The position numbers and the translations under genes are program-made. From Gammaproteobacteria bacterium (lineage in GTDB: Bacteria; Pseudomonadota; Gammaproteobacteria; Chromatiales; Chromatiaceae): a stretch of DNA of 8,513 nt. Under the pieces are notes generated by a model. It ran no database searches. It was not told where the DNA came from and saw only the letters and a list, made by a program, of their open reading frames with translations. Numbering within the stretch: position 1 is the first letter of the stretch; every line of letters starts with the position of its first letter. Where the stretch lies: positions 1 to 8,513 of the forward strand of contig JARFQQ010000006.1 of NCBI GenBank assembly GCA_029287695.1, read 5' to 3'. Positions 1 through 6,080 of this stretch are shown piece by piece.

Positions 1-152
1 ACTATTTTGACCGGCAACTCGCGGAAATGGTCAAGACGTTCCAGACGCTCAACCGTCTTGAGCCGGATGCTGTCGTCGGTGCTCAGACGATAATCAGGCT
101 GAACTCTGCCTCACCTGCAGAGAACGGGCCACGCCTGCGCGGCAATAGCTAG
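1..152 (+). CDS. C-terminal fragment of a peptidoglycan-binding-domain protein, probably ExeA/GspA-type secretion ATPase
   Basis: An open frame enters from the left edge (first full codon at 3) and ends at TAG 150-152, giving about 49 residues. They contain FQTLNRLEPDAVVGAQT and then IIRLNS, the typical end of a PG_binding_1 repeat (F-Q-x-x-x-x-L-x-x-D-G/V-x-x-G-x-x-T), followed by a short polar tail. In many gammaproteobacteria the gene directly before gspB encodes ExeA/GspA, an AAA ATPase with a periplasmic C-terminal peptidoglycan-binding domain. With GspB it helps insert the type II secretion secretin through the cell wall. Here gspB starts one base after the stop, so the identity as GspA rests on that context and on the domain; the ATPase part lies outside the window. 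Another peptidoglycan-binding protein cannot be excluded. Confidence 0.72.
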   Translation, partial: YFDRQLAEMVKTFQTLNRLEPDAVVGAQTIIRLNSASPAENGPRLRGNS

Positions 153-153
153 C

Positions 154-846
154 ATGTCGCTGATCCTCGACGCGCTGAAAAAGTCTGAAAAAAACCGGCA
201 TGATGATGCCGGCAGCGTTCTGCCACTGATTGTGGAACCGCGACGGGCAAAAGGGAAGAAGCGGAAAAAAACACCTCTTCTGCCGCTTTCGATTATTTTT
301 TTCGCCCTTGCTGCGCTTGTTGCTGTCTATCTTCTTGGCAGTGATACATCCGACGTTCCGCAGCAGAGGGTCACCATTCCGCCCGCTGAGAAAAGTGACA
401 GGGCCGAAGAACAAGAGCCGGAACCGGTAATGACGCAGGAACCTCAGGCGACTGTGGCGCCAGTGGATGTTTCTGCAGAGAATCCTTCCCCGGTCGAAGT
501 TTCATCTCCGCTGCCCGCGGAAACTGCCGAAGCTCCCGAGCCCGTGACGGATGTCGAAAGGCAGCAGGTACTTCAGGAGGCCGGCATTCTTTCGACGAGG
601 GACACCACTGCCGTTCCTCCCCGGTTATCGAAAATTACCGGAGGGCTCAGGAAGGAGGTCTCGCCACTGCGTCTTGATTTTCATGTCTACTCCACGGACA
701 GGCAACGGCGTATCGTCTTCATTAATGGCCAGGAATATCGCGAAGGCATGCGTATCAGGAACAACCTCGAAATTGTGCGTATCGTTCCCGAGGGCGCGGT
801 CATGGAGTGGAAGGGTCGTCAGTTCCTGCTGACAGTGAGTGACTGA
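154..846 (+). CDS. gspB: General secretion pathway protein B (GspB/ExeB/PulB family)
   Basis: The 230-residue protein starts with MSLILDALKKSEKNR, the family's characteristic cytoplasmic N-terminus. A basic stretch (about 30-39) precedes a single transmembrane helix (about 41-62), so it is an inner-membrane protein with a periplasmic C-terminus. Residues 65-155 are a low-complexity Pro/Glu/Ala linker, and 165-230 match the T2SSB domain, including VFINGQEYREGMRI and VMEWKGRQFLL. The family works with the ATPase GspA: the complex binds peptidoglycan and promotes assembly of the GspD secretin in the outer membrane. The start ATG lies one base after the upstream TAG with no strong ribosome-binding site, so translation is probably coupled. 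No other gsp genes are in the window, which is usual for this pair. The linker is variable in the family and carries no clear motif. Confidence 0.92.
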   Translation: MSLILDALKKSEKNRHDDAGSVLPLIVEPRRAKGKKRKKTPLLPLSIIFFALAALVAVYLLGSDTSDVPQQRVTIPPAEKSDRAEEQEPEPVMTQEPQATVAPVDVSAENPSPVEVSSPLPAETAEAPEPVTDVERQQVLQEAGILSTRDTTAVPPRLSKITGGLRKEVSPLRLDFHVYSTDRQRRIVFINGQEYREGMRIRNNLEIVRIVPEGAVMEWKGRQFLLTVSD

Positions 847-848
847 TC

Positions 849-1634
849 ATGGAACCTGACGAGTCGTTACGGCGCTTCAGTGGCATCGCGGCGCTGTATG
901 GCAGTCAGGGTCTCTCCAGATTGATGGATTCTCATGTTTGCGTCATCGGCGCAGGGGGCGTCGGCTCCTGGGTCGCAGAAGCGCTTGCGCGAAGCGCCAT
1001 TGGTTCCATCACCCTGATTGACATGGACCATGTCTCCCTCTCGAATATCAACCGGCAGCTGGTTGCGCTGGATTCGACGCGTGGTATGGCCAAGGTGCGC
1101 GTGCTGGCCGGGCGCATCGGGGACATCAACCCCCATGCCAGAGTGCACACGATCGAGGAGTTTGTGACGCACCAGCGCCATGCCGAGTTGCTCGACAGGC
1201 AATATGACATGGTCGTGGATTGCATCGATAATTATCGCGACAAGGCTGCAATCATCGCCTGGTGCAGGAGACAGCGTGTACCAGTCATCACGATTGGTGG
1301 CACCGGGGGAAAGACCGATCCGGCAAGGTTGCGTTTGCAGGACCTGAGCAGGACCGAGATGGACCCGCTGCTGTCACGCGTCAGAAAGGAGCTGCGGCAG
1401 CGCTATGACTTTCCTCGCAATCCCCAACGACGATTTTCCATACCCGCCGTCTTCTCGCTCGAGCAGACACGCCAGCCGGCATCAGGCGATCAGTGTGAAT
1501 CGATTGGAGCAGCAGGTGCAACGCATCTTCATTGCGGCGGACTGGGTTCGGTGATGCATGTAACGGCATCCGCCGGATTGATGGCCGTGAGCAGGGTGCT
1601 GGAAAAGCTTACGGCAGGAGCAAACGGGGATTGA
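849..1634 (+). CDS. tcdA: tRNA threonylcarbamoyladenosine dehydratase TcdA (CsdL/YgdL), ThiF/E1-like
   Basis: The 261-residue protein is close to the usual family length (about 268 in E. coli). RRFSGIAALYG at 8-18 is the family's N-terminal signature. Then come the nucleotide-binding loop GAGGVGS (34-40), the acidic strand end LIDMD (56-60), SNINRQ (65-70) with the E1-like Asn/Arg/Gln, and VVDCIDNYRDKA, the conserved segment after the Rossmann core. The C-terminal GGLGSVMHVTASAGLMA resembles the TcdA membrane-associated tail region. Known role: ATP-dependent dehydration and cyclisation of t6A at position 37 of ANN-decoding tRNAs, giving ct6A; in E. coli it works with the CsdA/CsdE sulfur system, which is not seen here. 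It starts two bases after gspB and likely shares its transcript, although the functions are unrelated. The other ThiF relatives (MoeB, ThiF) fit less well because of the N-terminal signature and the absence of Cys-X2-Cys zinc pairs. Confidence 0.94.
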   Translation: MEPDESLRRFSGIAALYGSQGLSRLMDSHVCVIGAGGVGSWVAEALARSAIGSITLIDMDHVSLSNINRQLVALDSTRGMAKVRVLAGRIGDINPHARVHTIEEFVTHQRHAELLDRQYDMVVDCIDNYRDKAAIIAWCRRQRVPVITIGGTGGKTDPARLRLQDLSRTEMDPLLSRVRKELRQRYDFPRNPQRRFSIPAVFSLEQTRQPASGDQCESIGAAGATHLHCGGLGSVMHVTASAGLMAVSRVLEKLTAGANGD

Positions 1635-1638
1635 TGTT

Positions 1639-1977
1639 TCAGTGGGCCTTTCTGATCTCGTCGAGGGGATCAGATTCGTCTTCACCGGGAGCGACCTTGC
1701 CACTGAGCGGGCTGAAGATCCCGTTACAACGGTCTTCCTCGACGCCACTCATGGTCAGCAGTGCCCAGACTGCAGCAATGCCCCAGATCGCCAGACCCAG
1801 TGCAAGCGTGTAGAGATCAATGCCTTCCTGCGCCGTCGGGCCGCCAAAGAAGGAGTAGATGACAGCAACGATACCCGCGAGCCAGAAGACGCTGATTGGA
1901 GCGGCGCAGTTCGTGCCACAGCCATAGCGGCAGACCGACATCGGTGGACAAAGTATCGAGGTGATGATCTTCTTCAT
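1639..1977 (-). CDS. Small conserved two-helix membrane protein with a Cys-rich N-terminus, function unknown
   Basis: The 112-residue protein has four cysteines before its first helix (C10, C16, C20, C24, in the segment CPPMSVCRYGCGTNC). Two probable transmembrane helices follow (about 27-45 and 55-77), then a fifth cysteine (C84) and an acidic hydrophilic tail. The segment between the helices contains GGPT. I recall similar short proteins with the same CPPM-x-VC-x-YGC start annotated as hypothetical in other gammaproteobacteria, so I take it as a real conserved gene, but I know no function. The cysteine spacing (C-x5-C-x3-C-x3-C) could bind a metal or be lipid- or redox-modified; that is inference. 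The start ATG has an AAGGA-like site about ten bases upstream that overlaps a small palindrome (1981-1991). Its stop is four bases from the tcdA stop on the opposite strand, with no terminator-like hairpin between them. Confidence 0.8.
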   Translation of the reverse strand: MKKIITSILCPPMSVCRYGCGTNCAAPISVFWLAGIVAVIYSFFGGPTAQEGIDLYTLALGLAIWGIAAVWALLTMSGVEEDRCNGIFSPLSGKVAPGEDESDPLDEIRKAH

Positions 1978-1980
1978 ATG

Positions 1981-1991
1981 GGAATGATTCC
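1981..1991. repeat. Short perfect palindrome GGAAT-G-ATTCC at the ribosome-binding site of the small membrane protein gene
   Basis: Arms of five bases flank a single central base, ending four bases upstream of the minus-strand start codon. On the minus strand the purine-rich part of the ribosome-binding site lies inside one arm, so it could weakly mask initiation or be part of an operator. Arms this short can occur by chance. Confidence 0.3.
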
Positions 1992-1999
1992 TTTGGTGC

Positions 2000-2048
2000 C
2001 CGGTTTCCTGACTTTTTTATTACGTACAGTTTTTGTCAGGATTTCCGG
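2000..2048. promoter_or_regulatory. Dyad-symmetric element in the 122-base gap between the DUF2062 gene and the small membrane protein gene
   Basis: Seven-base arms TCCTGAC (2006-2012) and GTCAGGA (2035-2041) are perfect inverted repeats. Their axis lies exactly at the centre of a palindromic TACGTA (2021-2026). A second pair of CCGG blocks (2000-2003 and 2045-2048) flanks the arms, offset by one base. Between arm and centre the sequence is T-rich on the + strand. There is no U-tract after the stem in either direction, so a standard intrinsic terminator is unlikely. The element lies 23 bases upstream of the minus-strand start at 1977, so it could be an operator or a leader hairpin of that gene. 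I see no convincing -35/-10 pair in 1978-2099. Confidence 0.45.
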
Positions 2049-2099
2049 CAATATCACACAATTGCCTGTGGCTGACAATAGCCAATTCCAGTCGACTTC

Positions 2100-2624
2100 T
2101 TAACCGGAGCGGTTTTTCCAACGCTTTGTGACGGTGTAACGCCAGAGGTAATCGATCACAAAGTAGGAGAGGATCGCGAGTGTCAGACCGATCGAGAGGC
2201 TTCCAAGCAGCAGAGGCAGCCAGATATCTCCGATGCTCTCCCTGAACCACTCGATGGTGATGTGCTCCGGTGGTGTGATGCCGGGTCTTCCCAGCAGCCA
2301 GTTGCCGAAAAAATAGGTGCCGAGGAACAGGGGAGGGATTGTCAGGGGATTCGTCATCCAGACCAGTACAAGGCCGATCGGAATATTGGCACGCCAGAGA
2401 ATGGCGCTCGCGACAACGCCGATCATCTGAAATGGCAGTGGAACAAGCGCCCAGAAGAAGCCGAGGGAGACGCCTCTGGCGACGGAGCGGCGGTTCAGGT
2501 GCCAGAGATTCGGAGAGTGGAGGTGTTCACCAAAGAACTGCAGGAGCCTGTGATTACGGACTGTATCGGCGTTCGGGCAGTAGCGTTTGATGAACTCTTT
2601 TGGCACTATGGGAGCGCTGGTCAT
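2100..2624 (-). CDS. DUF2062 domain inner-membrane protein
   Basis: The 174-residue protein matches the DUF2062 family. A basic N-terminal part contains LWHLNRRSVARGVSLGFFWA (40-59), then a membrane segment (about 50-76), the signature WMTNPLTIPP (89-98), a second hydrophobic stretch running to about 109, and a third helix (about 134-158) before a basic C-terminus. The family is widespread in proteobacteria and its biochemical role is not established; the sequence shows no catalytic motif I can name. The gene is divergent from comEC, an arrangement I also recall from Pseudomonas, so this is probably the ancestral order. The start ATG at 2622-2624 has only a weak upstream purine stretch. The downstream small membrane protein gene is on the same strand 122 bases away, so joint transcription is possible but not certain. 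Confidence 0.88.
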   Translation of the reverse strand: MTSAPIVPKEFIKRYCPNADTVRNHRLLQFFGEHLHSPNLWHLNRRSVARGVSLGFFWALVPLPFQMIGVVASAILWRANIPIGLVLVWMTNPLTIPPLFLGTYFFGNWLLGRPGITPPEHITIEWFRESIGDIWLPLLLGSLSIGLTLAILSYFVIDYLWRYTVTKRWKNRSG

Positions 2625-2663
2625 TGAGGTACGCGTAAGAGTATCTCATCGATCTGCTGCGAG

Positions 2664-2689
2664 GAAGGGATAAGTGGATGATTCCCTTC
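2664..2689. promoter_or_regulatory. Inverted repeat in the divergent DUF2062-comEC control region
   Basis: GAAGGGA (2664-2670) and TCCCTTC (2683-2689) are perfect inverted arms around a 12-base spacer. They lie in the 96-base gap (2625-2720) that must hold the promoters of both divergent genes. This geometry suits a regulator-binding site. No U-tract follows it and it lies upstream of both starts, so a terminator is unlikely. I cannot assign clear -35/-10 boxes in the gap. Confidence 0.4.
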
Positions 2690-2709
2690 GAGAGAATGCG
2701 AAATTGAAC

Positions 2710-2714
2710 AGGGA
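2710..2714 (+). promoter_or_regulatory. Ribosome-binding site of comEC
   Basis: AGGGA lies six bases before ATG 2721. It supports this start over the in-frame ATGs further inside the gene. Confidence 0.6.
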
Positions 2715-2720
2715 TGTGAC

Positions 2721-4985
2721 ATGTGTCGATACGCGCTGGCGTTTCTCGTCGGCATACTCCTGCTGCTTTTTGTCCCGCGCCTTCCGCCACTGGCCTGGGG
2801 CTGGGCACTGCTCCTTCCGTTCTTGTTGTGTCTTGCATGCCGCTGGATTACAGGCGCGTTCCTGCTCGCCGGTTTTGCCTGGGCATGGGTCGATGCCGCA
2901 TCCTATCTCGACCGGCTATTGCCGCCGGAACTCGAACGCGAGGAGCTGTTCGTCGATGGCTGTGTCACCGGATTGCCTCTGCGGACTGCTGATGTTTCGC
3001 GTTTTCTTTTCGATGTTACGCACGCGCAACTTGTAACAGCTGAGGCTCTTCCGCTGCATGGCCGGATACGACTCTCCTGGTACGATGGTGGCCCAGAGCT
3101 GGCGCCCGGGGATTGCGGCCGCCTCAAAGTCAGGCTGTTTCAGCCACGTGGCATGAGTAATCCGGGCTCGATGGATTATGAGCGCCGTCTCTTTGGACAA
3201 AACATTGTCGCGAAAGGGTATGTGAGGAATTCCGGCGTCAACAGGCTTGTTCGGTCGATGTCACCCGGAGTTGACAGGGTACGGTATCTGTTGCGCCAGA
3301 AGCTGCTGTCCATGGAGGATGAAGGACAGCGCGGAGCACTTGCTGTCTACCTGGCGCTGGTGACCGGAGACAGGAGTCTGCTGGACAAGCAGCAATGGCG
3401 AACATTCAGGAATACCGGCACATCGCACCTCATGGCGATCTCGGGATTACATATCGGGCTCGTAGCAATGCTTGTCTGGTGGTTTTCCGAGCGGCTGTGG
3501 CGCTACGCGGGTTCCTTCCCGCTATACCTGCCGTCGCCACTCTTTGCAGCGGCCTGTGCGTTTGCCGCGGCCATGGCCTATGCAGCACTGGCAGGCTTTG
3601 CCATACCAACAGTCAGGGCCCTGCTGATGACGGCAGTCCTGGTTTCCGGCACCTTGCTCAGGCGAAATACCGACGGTCTGCATGCCCTTGGAAACGCCCT
3701 GCTGGCGATACTCCTGGTTGATCCGCGAGCGGTCCATGCTGCCGGTTTCTGGCTCTCTTTCAGTGCTGTTCTGACGATTCTCCTCCTGCACCGGCGCTAT
3801 CCAGCATGGCGTCCCTGGCAGCTTGTTCTGGCAATCCAGTTTGCACTCTCGCTCGTGTTGCTTCCTGTACTCGCAGCCTGGGGATTCCCCGCCTCGCCAC
3901 TGGCCCCCATTGTCAACCTGGCCGCCGTACCCTGGTTTTCTTTCGTGATCGTCCCCGCAGTGCTCCTCAGTGCGCTCGCTATGATGGCGAAACTTCCCGG
4001 AAACGAGCTGCTGTTGCAGTTGGTCCTCGAAATGGTGGAAATCTCTCTTGATGGTCTGACAACTGTTTCCGGTCTCGTACCACTGGTTCATCCTCCTTCA
4101 GCGGGATGGCTTTCTCTCCTGCTTGCTTTTGCAGGAGCCCTGCTTGTCTTCCTCGGCAAGGGATGGATGATGCGCATGTCGGGCTTCCCCCTGCTTGCGC
4201 TACTCTGGTGGCCGATGCCGGACGAACCATTCAGAATGACAGCCCTGGATGTCGGGCAGGGGCTTTCGGTTGTGATCGAGACCGGCGAAAAGGTGCTGGT
4301 CTACGATCTCGGACCGGTTTATCCCGGTGGTTTCAATACGGCCGAGGCTGTTGTGCGTCCCTTTCTCGCTATGCGGGGCATCGATGCGCTCGATATGCTT
4401 GTGATTAGCCACGATGATACCGATCACAAAGGTAGCTATCAGGGCTTTCTGGAGGAGTTGCCCGCTGCTCTGGCGCTGACAGGTCAGCCAGAAGCTTTTC
4501 CCGGCAGCTTCGGTTCCTGTCACAGTTACCCCGCCTGGAGTTGGCGGGAGACGCGATTCACTTTCCTGGAGACAGATTACAGTGGCAGTGGAGACAATGA
4601 CTACTCCTGTGTCCTGCTGATCGAGCATCCCGATGTGAAAATTCTGCTAACCGGTGATATCACCAGGAAGACAGAACGCGCATTGATGAGACGTTATCCG
4701 CAGTTGGAAGAGATTGATCTTCTGACCATGCCCCATCATGGCAGCCGCAGTTCTTCCGATCCGGATTTTGTCCGCTTTGTCGCCGCCCGGCATGTGATCG
4801 CCAGTGCCGGATGGAAGAATCACTTCGGACACCCGGCAAAGCAGGTCGTGGAGCGCTGGCAGCAGGCTGGAACAGGTGTCATTGAAACAGCCAGCAGCGG
4901 CGCTGTCTCGCTTGTCCTTGCTGCGGGTGAAGGGTACCATCTTGCCGGACACCGTCATTCAGAACAGCGTTACTGGCGGCGGTGA
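2721..4985 (+). CDS. comEC: DNA internalization-related competence protein ComEC/Rec2
   Basis: The 754-residue polytopic inner-membrane protein has the full ComEC layout. N-terminal helices (about 4-60) lead into a DUF4131/OB-fold periplasmic part (about 70-180). The Competence domain follows (about 210-490) with its signature HLMAISGLHIG (236-246) and many hydrophobic helices. A C-terminal metallo-beta-lactamase-like domain runs from about 506: LDVGQG (509-514), the metal-binding SHDDTDH (563-569), LLTGDI (642-647), PHHGS (671-675) and a late FGHP. Known role: the channel that carries single-stranded DNA across the inner membrane during natural transformation; the lactamase-like domain is thought to be the nuclease that degrades the other strand, and its metal ligands appear intact here. 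It is the first gene of the + strand block leading to exbB, exbD and lpxK, a conserved gammaproteobacterial order. No other competence genes are present, so whether the organism takes up DNA cannot be judged. Confidence 0.95.
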   Translation: MCRYALAFLVGILLLLFVPRLPPLAWGWALLLPFLLCLACRWITGAFLLAGFAWAWVDAASYLDRLLPPELEREELFVDGCVTGLPLRTADVSRFLFDVTHAQLVTAEALPLHGRIRLSWYDGGPELAPGDCGRLKVRLFQPRGMSNPGSMDYERRLFGQNIVAKGYVRNSGVNRLVRSMSPGVDRVRYLLRQKLLSMEDEGQRGALAVYLALVTGDRSLLDKQQWRTFRNTGTSHLMAISGLHIGLVAMLVWWFSERLWRYAGSFPLYLPSPLFAAACAFAAAMAYAALAGFAIPTVRALLMTAVLVSGTLLRRNTDGLHALGNALLAILLVDPRAVHAAGFWLSFSAVLTILLLHRRYPAWRPWQLVLAIQFALSLVLLPVLAAWGFPASPLAPIVNLAAVPWFSFVIVPAVLLSALAMMAKLPGNELLLQLVLEMVEISLDGLTTVSGLVPLVHPPSAGWLSLLLAFAGALLVFLGKGWMMRMSGFPLLALLWWPMPDEPFRMTALDVGQGLSVVIETGEKVLVYDLGPVYPGGFNTAEAVVRPFLAMRGIDALDMLVISHDDTDHKGSYQGFLEELPAALALTGQPEAFPGSFGSCHSYPAWSWRETRFTFLETDYSGSGDNDYSCVLLIEHPDVKILLTGDITRKTERALMRRYPQLEEIDLLTMPHHGSRSSSDPDFVRFVAARHVIASAGWKNHFGHPAKQVVERWQQAGTGVIETASSGAVSLVLAAGEGYHLAGHRHSEQRYWRR

Positions 4986-4988
4986 ATG

Positions 4989-5006
4989 CAGGTACACTGG
5001 TACCTG
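4989..5006 (+). repeat. Hairpin between comEC and exbB
   Basis: CAGGTAC (4989-4995) and GTACCTG (5000-5006) form a perfect seven-base stem with an ACTG loop, starting four bases after the comEC stop codon (4983-4985). The sequence after it is A-rich rather than T-rich, so it is not a standard intrinsic terminator. It could be an RNA processing or stabilising structure that separates comEC levels from exbB-lpxK levels, or a protein-binding site. This 52-base gap is the widest in the + strand block. Confidence 0.5.
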
Positions 5007-5026
5007 GAAACCAATACCATAAATTC

Positions 5027-5033
5027 AGGGGAG
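5027..5033 (+). promoter_or_regulatory. Ribosome-binding site that sets the GTG start of exbB
   Basis: AGGGGAG lies four bases before GTG 5038. It supports initiation there, giving MLELVKAGGWLMLP, the usual N-terminus of this family; the next ATG in frame would remove part of the first helix region. Confidence 0.7.
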
Positions 5034-5037
5034 ATCT

Positions 5038-5649
5038 GTGCTAGAACTTGTCAAAGCCGGCGGCTGGTTGATGCTGCCAATACTGATTTGTTCCGTGCTG
5101 GCATTGGCTATCATTATCCAGCGCTTCTATACGCTGCGGCGATCCAGAGTTATTCCCGACGGAGCGCTCCAGGCTGTTTACGGCCAGTACAAGGCCGGCA
5201 ATCTGACTTCCGAGTACATCAATTCCCTGCGCGAGAAATCACCGCTGGAGCAGGTTCTCGCCGCGGCCCTTATCAACCGTAACCAGCCCCGTGCAGTCAT
5301 GAAAGAGGCCATCGAGGAGGAGGGCAGGCAGATTGTTCACGGGCTCGAATACTTTCTCGGAGCGCTGGCGACGATTGCAGCTATCACACCACTGCTGGGC
5401 CTGCTGGGTACGGTGCTCGGCATGATCGATGTGTTCGCTGCCATCGTTACCGCAGGTGTCGGAAATCCCGGCGTGCTGGCCGGTGGCATCTCCAAGGCCC
5501 TCATCACCACTGCCGCAGGCCTCTCCATCGCTATTCCCGCACTGATCTTTCACGAGATTCTCTCTTCGCGTGTTGACCAGTTGATCCTCGATATGGAAGA
5601 CAAGGCTGTGCAGATGGTGGATGTCCTGCACCAGGGGAATATTCAGTGA
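5038..5649 (+). CDS. exbB: ExbB/TolQ/MotA-family proton channel protein
   Basis: The 203-residue inner-membrane protein starts at GTG with MLELVKAGGWLMLPIL. It has the three-helix pattern of the family: helix 1 about 11-27, a long cytoplasmic loop, helix 2 about 106-135 containing AAITPLLGLLGTVLGMIDVF, and helix 3 about 150-175 containing the conserved ALITTAAGLSIAIPALI. ExbB pentamers surround ExbD and use the proton gradient to power an outer-membrane process, classically TonB-dependent uptake. No tonB gene is in the window, so its partner is unknown. Copies in this comEC-lpxK position occur in other gammaproteobacteria and are sometimes labelled TolQ; the accompanying exbD and the lack of tolR/tolA/tolB argue for the ExbB label, but the two are hard to separate by sequence alone. 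Its stop overlaps the exbD start. Confidence 0.9.
   Translation: MLELVKAGGWLMLPILICSVLALAIIIQRFYTLRRSRVIPDGALQAVYGQYKAGNLTSEYINSLREKSPLEQVLAAALINRNQPRAVMKEAIEEEGRQIVHGLEYFLGALATIAAITPLLGLLGTVLGMIDVFAAIVTAGVGNPGVLAGGISKALITTAAGLSIAIPALIFHEILSSRVDQLILDMEDKAVQMVDVLHQGNIQ
5633..5639 (+). promoter_or_regulatory. Ribosome-binding site that sets the GTG start of exbD
   Basis: AGGGGAA lies inside the end of exbB, six bases before GTG 5646. The start overlaps the exbB TGA as GTGA, which favours translational coupling and a balanced ExbB:ExbD ratio. Confidence 0.65.
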
Positions 5650-6071
5650 TTCTGCGCAAGAGACAGCGCCAGAGGCCTATCGTCAACCTGACTCCCCTGA
5701 TTGACGTGGTTTTTCTGCTGTTGATCTTTTTCATGGTTTCAACCACCTTCGATACGCAGTCCCGGATCAAGATCACGCTTCCGGAAATCGAGACCGAACT
5801 TCCCGAGGATACCCGGGACAGGATTCTGGTCCAGGTCGCGGCTGACGGCAGCATTTCTCTCAACAACAGTATGGAGCTCGTGAGTTCCACGCCGACGGTA
5901 CTGAAGCGAGCCATGGCGCAGATTGCCGAGGGTCGTACCGACATTCCCGTGATCGTCAAGATCGACCGCAATGCACCATTCCAGGCGGCCATGACGGTGA
6001 TGGATGTTTCCGGGCAACTGGGACTCACCGAGATCACTTTTCCCGGGCGCAAGACTATCAAGGAAGACTAA
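5646..6071 (+). CDS. exbD: ExbD/TolR-family biopolymer transport protein
   Basis: The 141-residue protein has a short basic cytoplasmic N-terminus and the signature NLTPLIDVVFLLLIFFMV (14-31), which forms its single transmembrane helix. Asp20 sits where the proton-carrying aspartate of the family lies (Asp25 in E. coli ExbD). The rest is a periplasmic domain of normal length, with the typical ISLNN and IPVIVKIDRNAPFQAAMTVMD segments. With ExbB it forms the proton-driven motor of the inner membrane. The GTG start overlaps the exbB stop by three bases. The next gene, lpxK, begins nine bases after its stop. No msbA gene lies between exbD and lpxK, unlike in species where those genes are adjacent. 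Confidence 0.93.
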   Translation: MILRKRQRQRPIVNLTPLIDVVFLLLIFFMVSTTFDTQSRIKITLPEIETELPEDTRDRILVQVAADGSISLNNSMELVSSTPTVLKRAMAQIAEGRTDIPVIVKIDRNAPFQAAMTVMDVSGQLGLTEITFPGRKTIKED

Positions 6072-6080
6072 TCTTTCTGC

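Noticed and set aside
31..61. Inverted repeat TCAAGACG ... CGTCTTGA with a 15-base spacer
   Set aside because: It lies inside the coding part of the peptidoglycan-binding domain, whose residues explain the sequence, and no regulatory context supports it.
1635..1638. Possible bidirectional terminator between the convergent tcdA and small membrane protein genes
   Set aside because: The stops are only four bases apart and I find no strong hairpin with a U-tract around them.
2054..2090. Possible terminator after the DUF2062 gene (GGCTGACAATAGCC region)
   Set aside because: The stem is only four base pairs and no U-tract follows on the minus strand.
3522..4091. 189-codon minus-strand frame opposite comEC
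   Set aside because: Its translation is rich in Gln, Arg and Glu with no recognisable family, and it lies opposite the hydrophobic Competence domain, whose codons produce such frames.
5011..5023. A -10-like TACCAT before exbB
   Set aside because: No -35-like hexamer lies at the right distance, so a separate exbB promoter cannot be supported from sequence.
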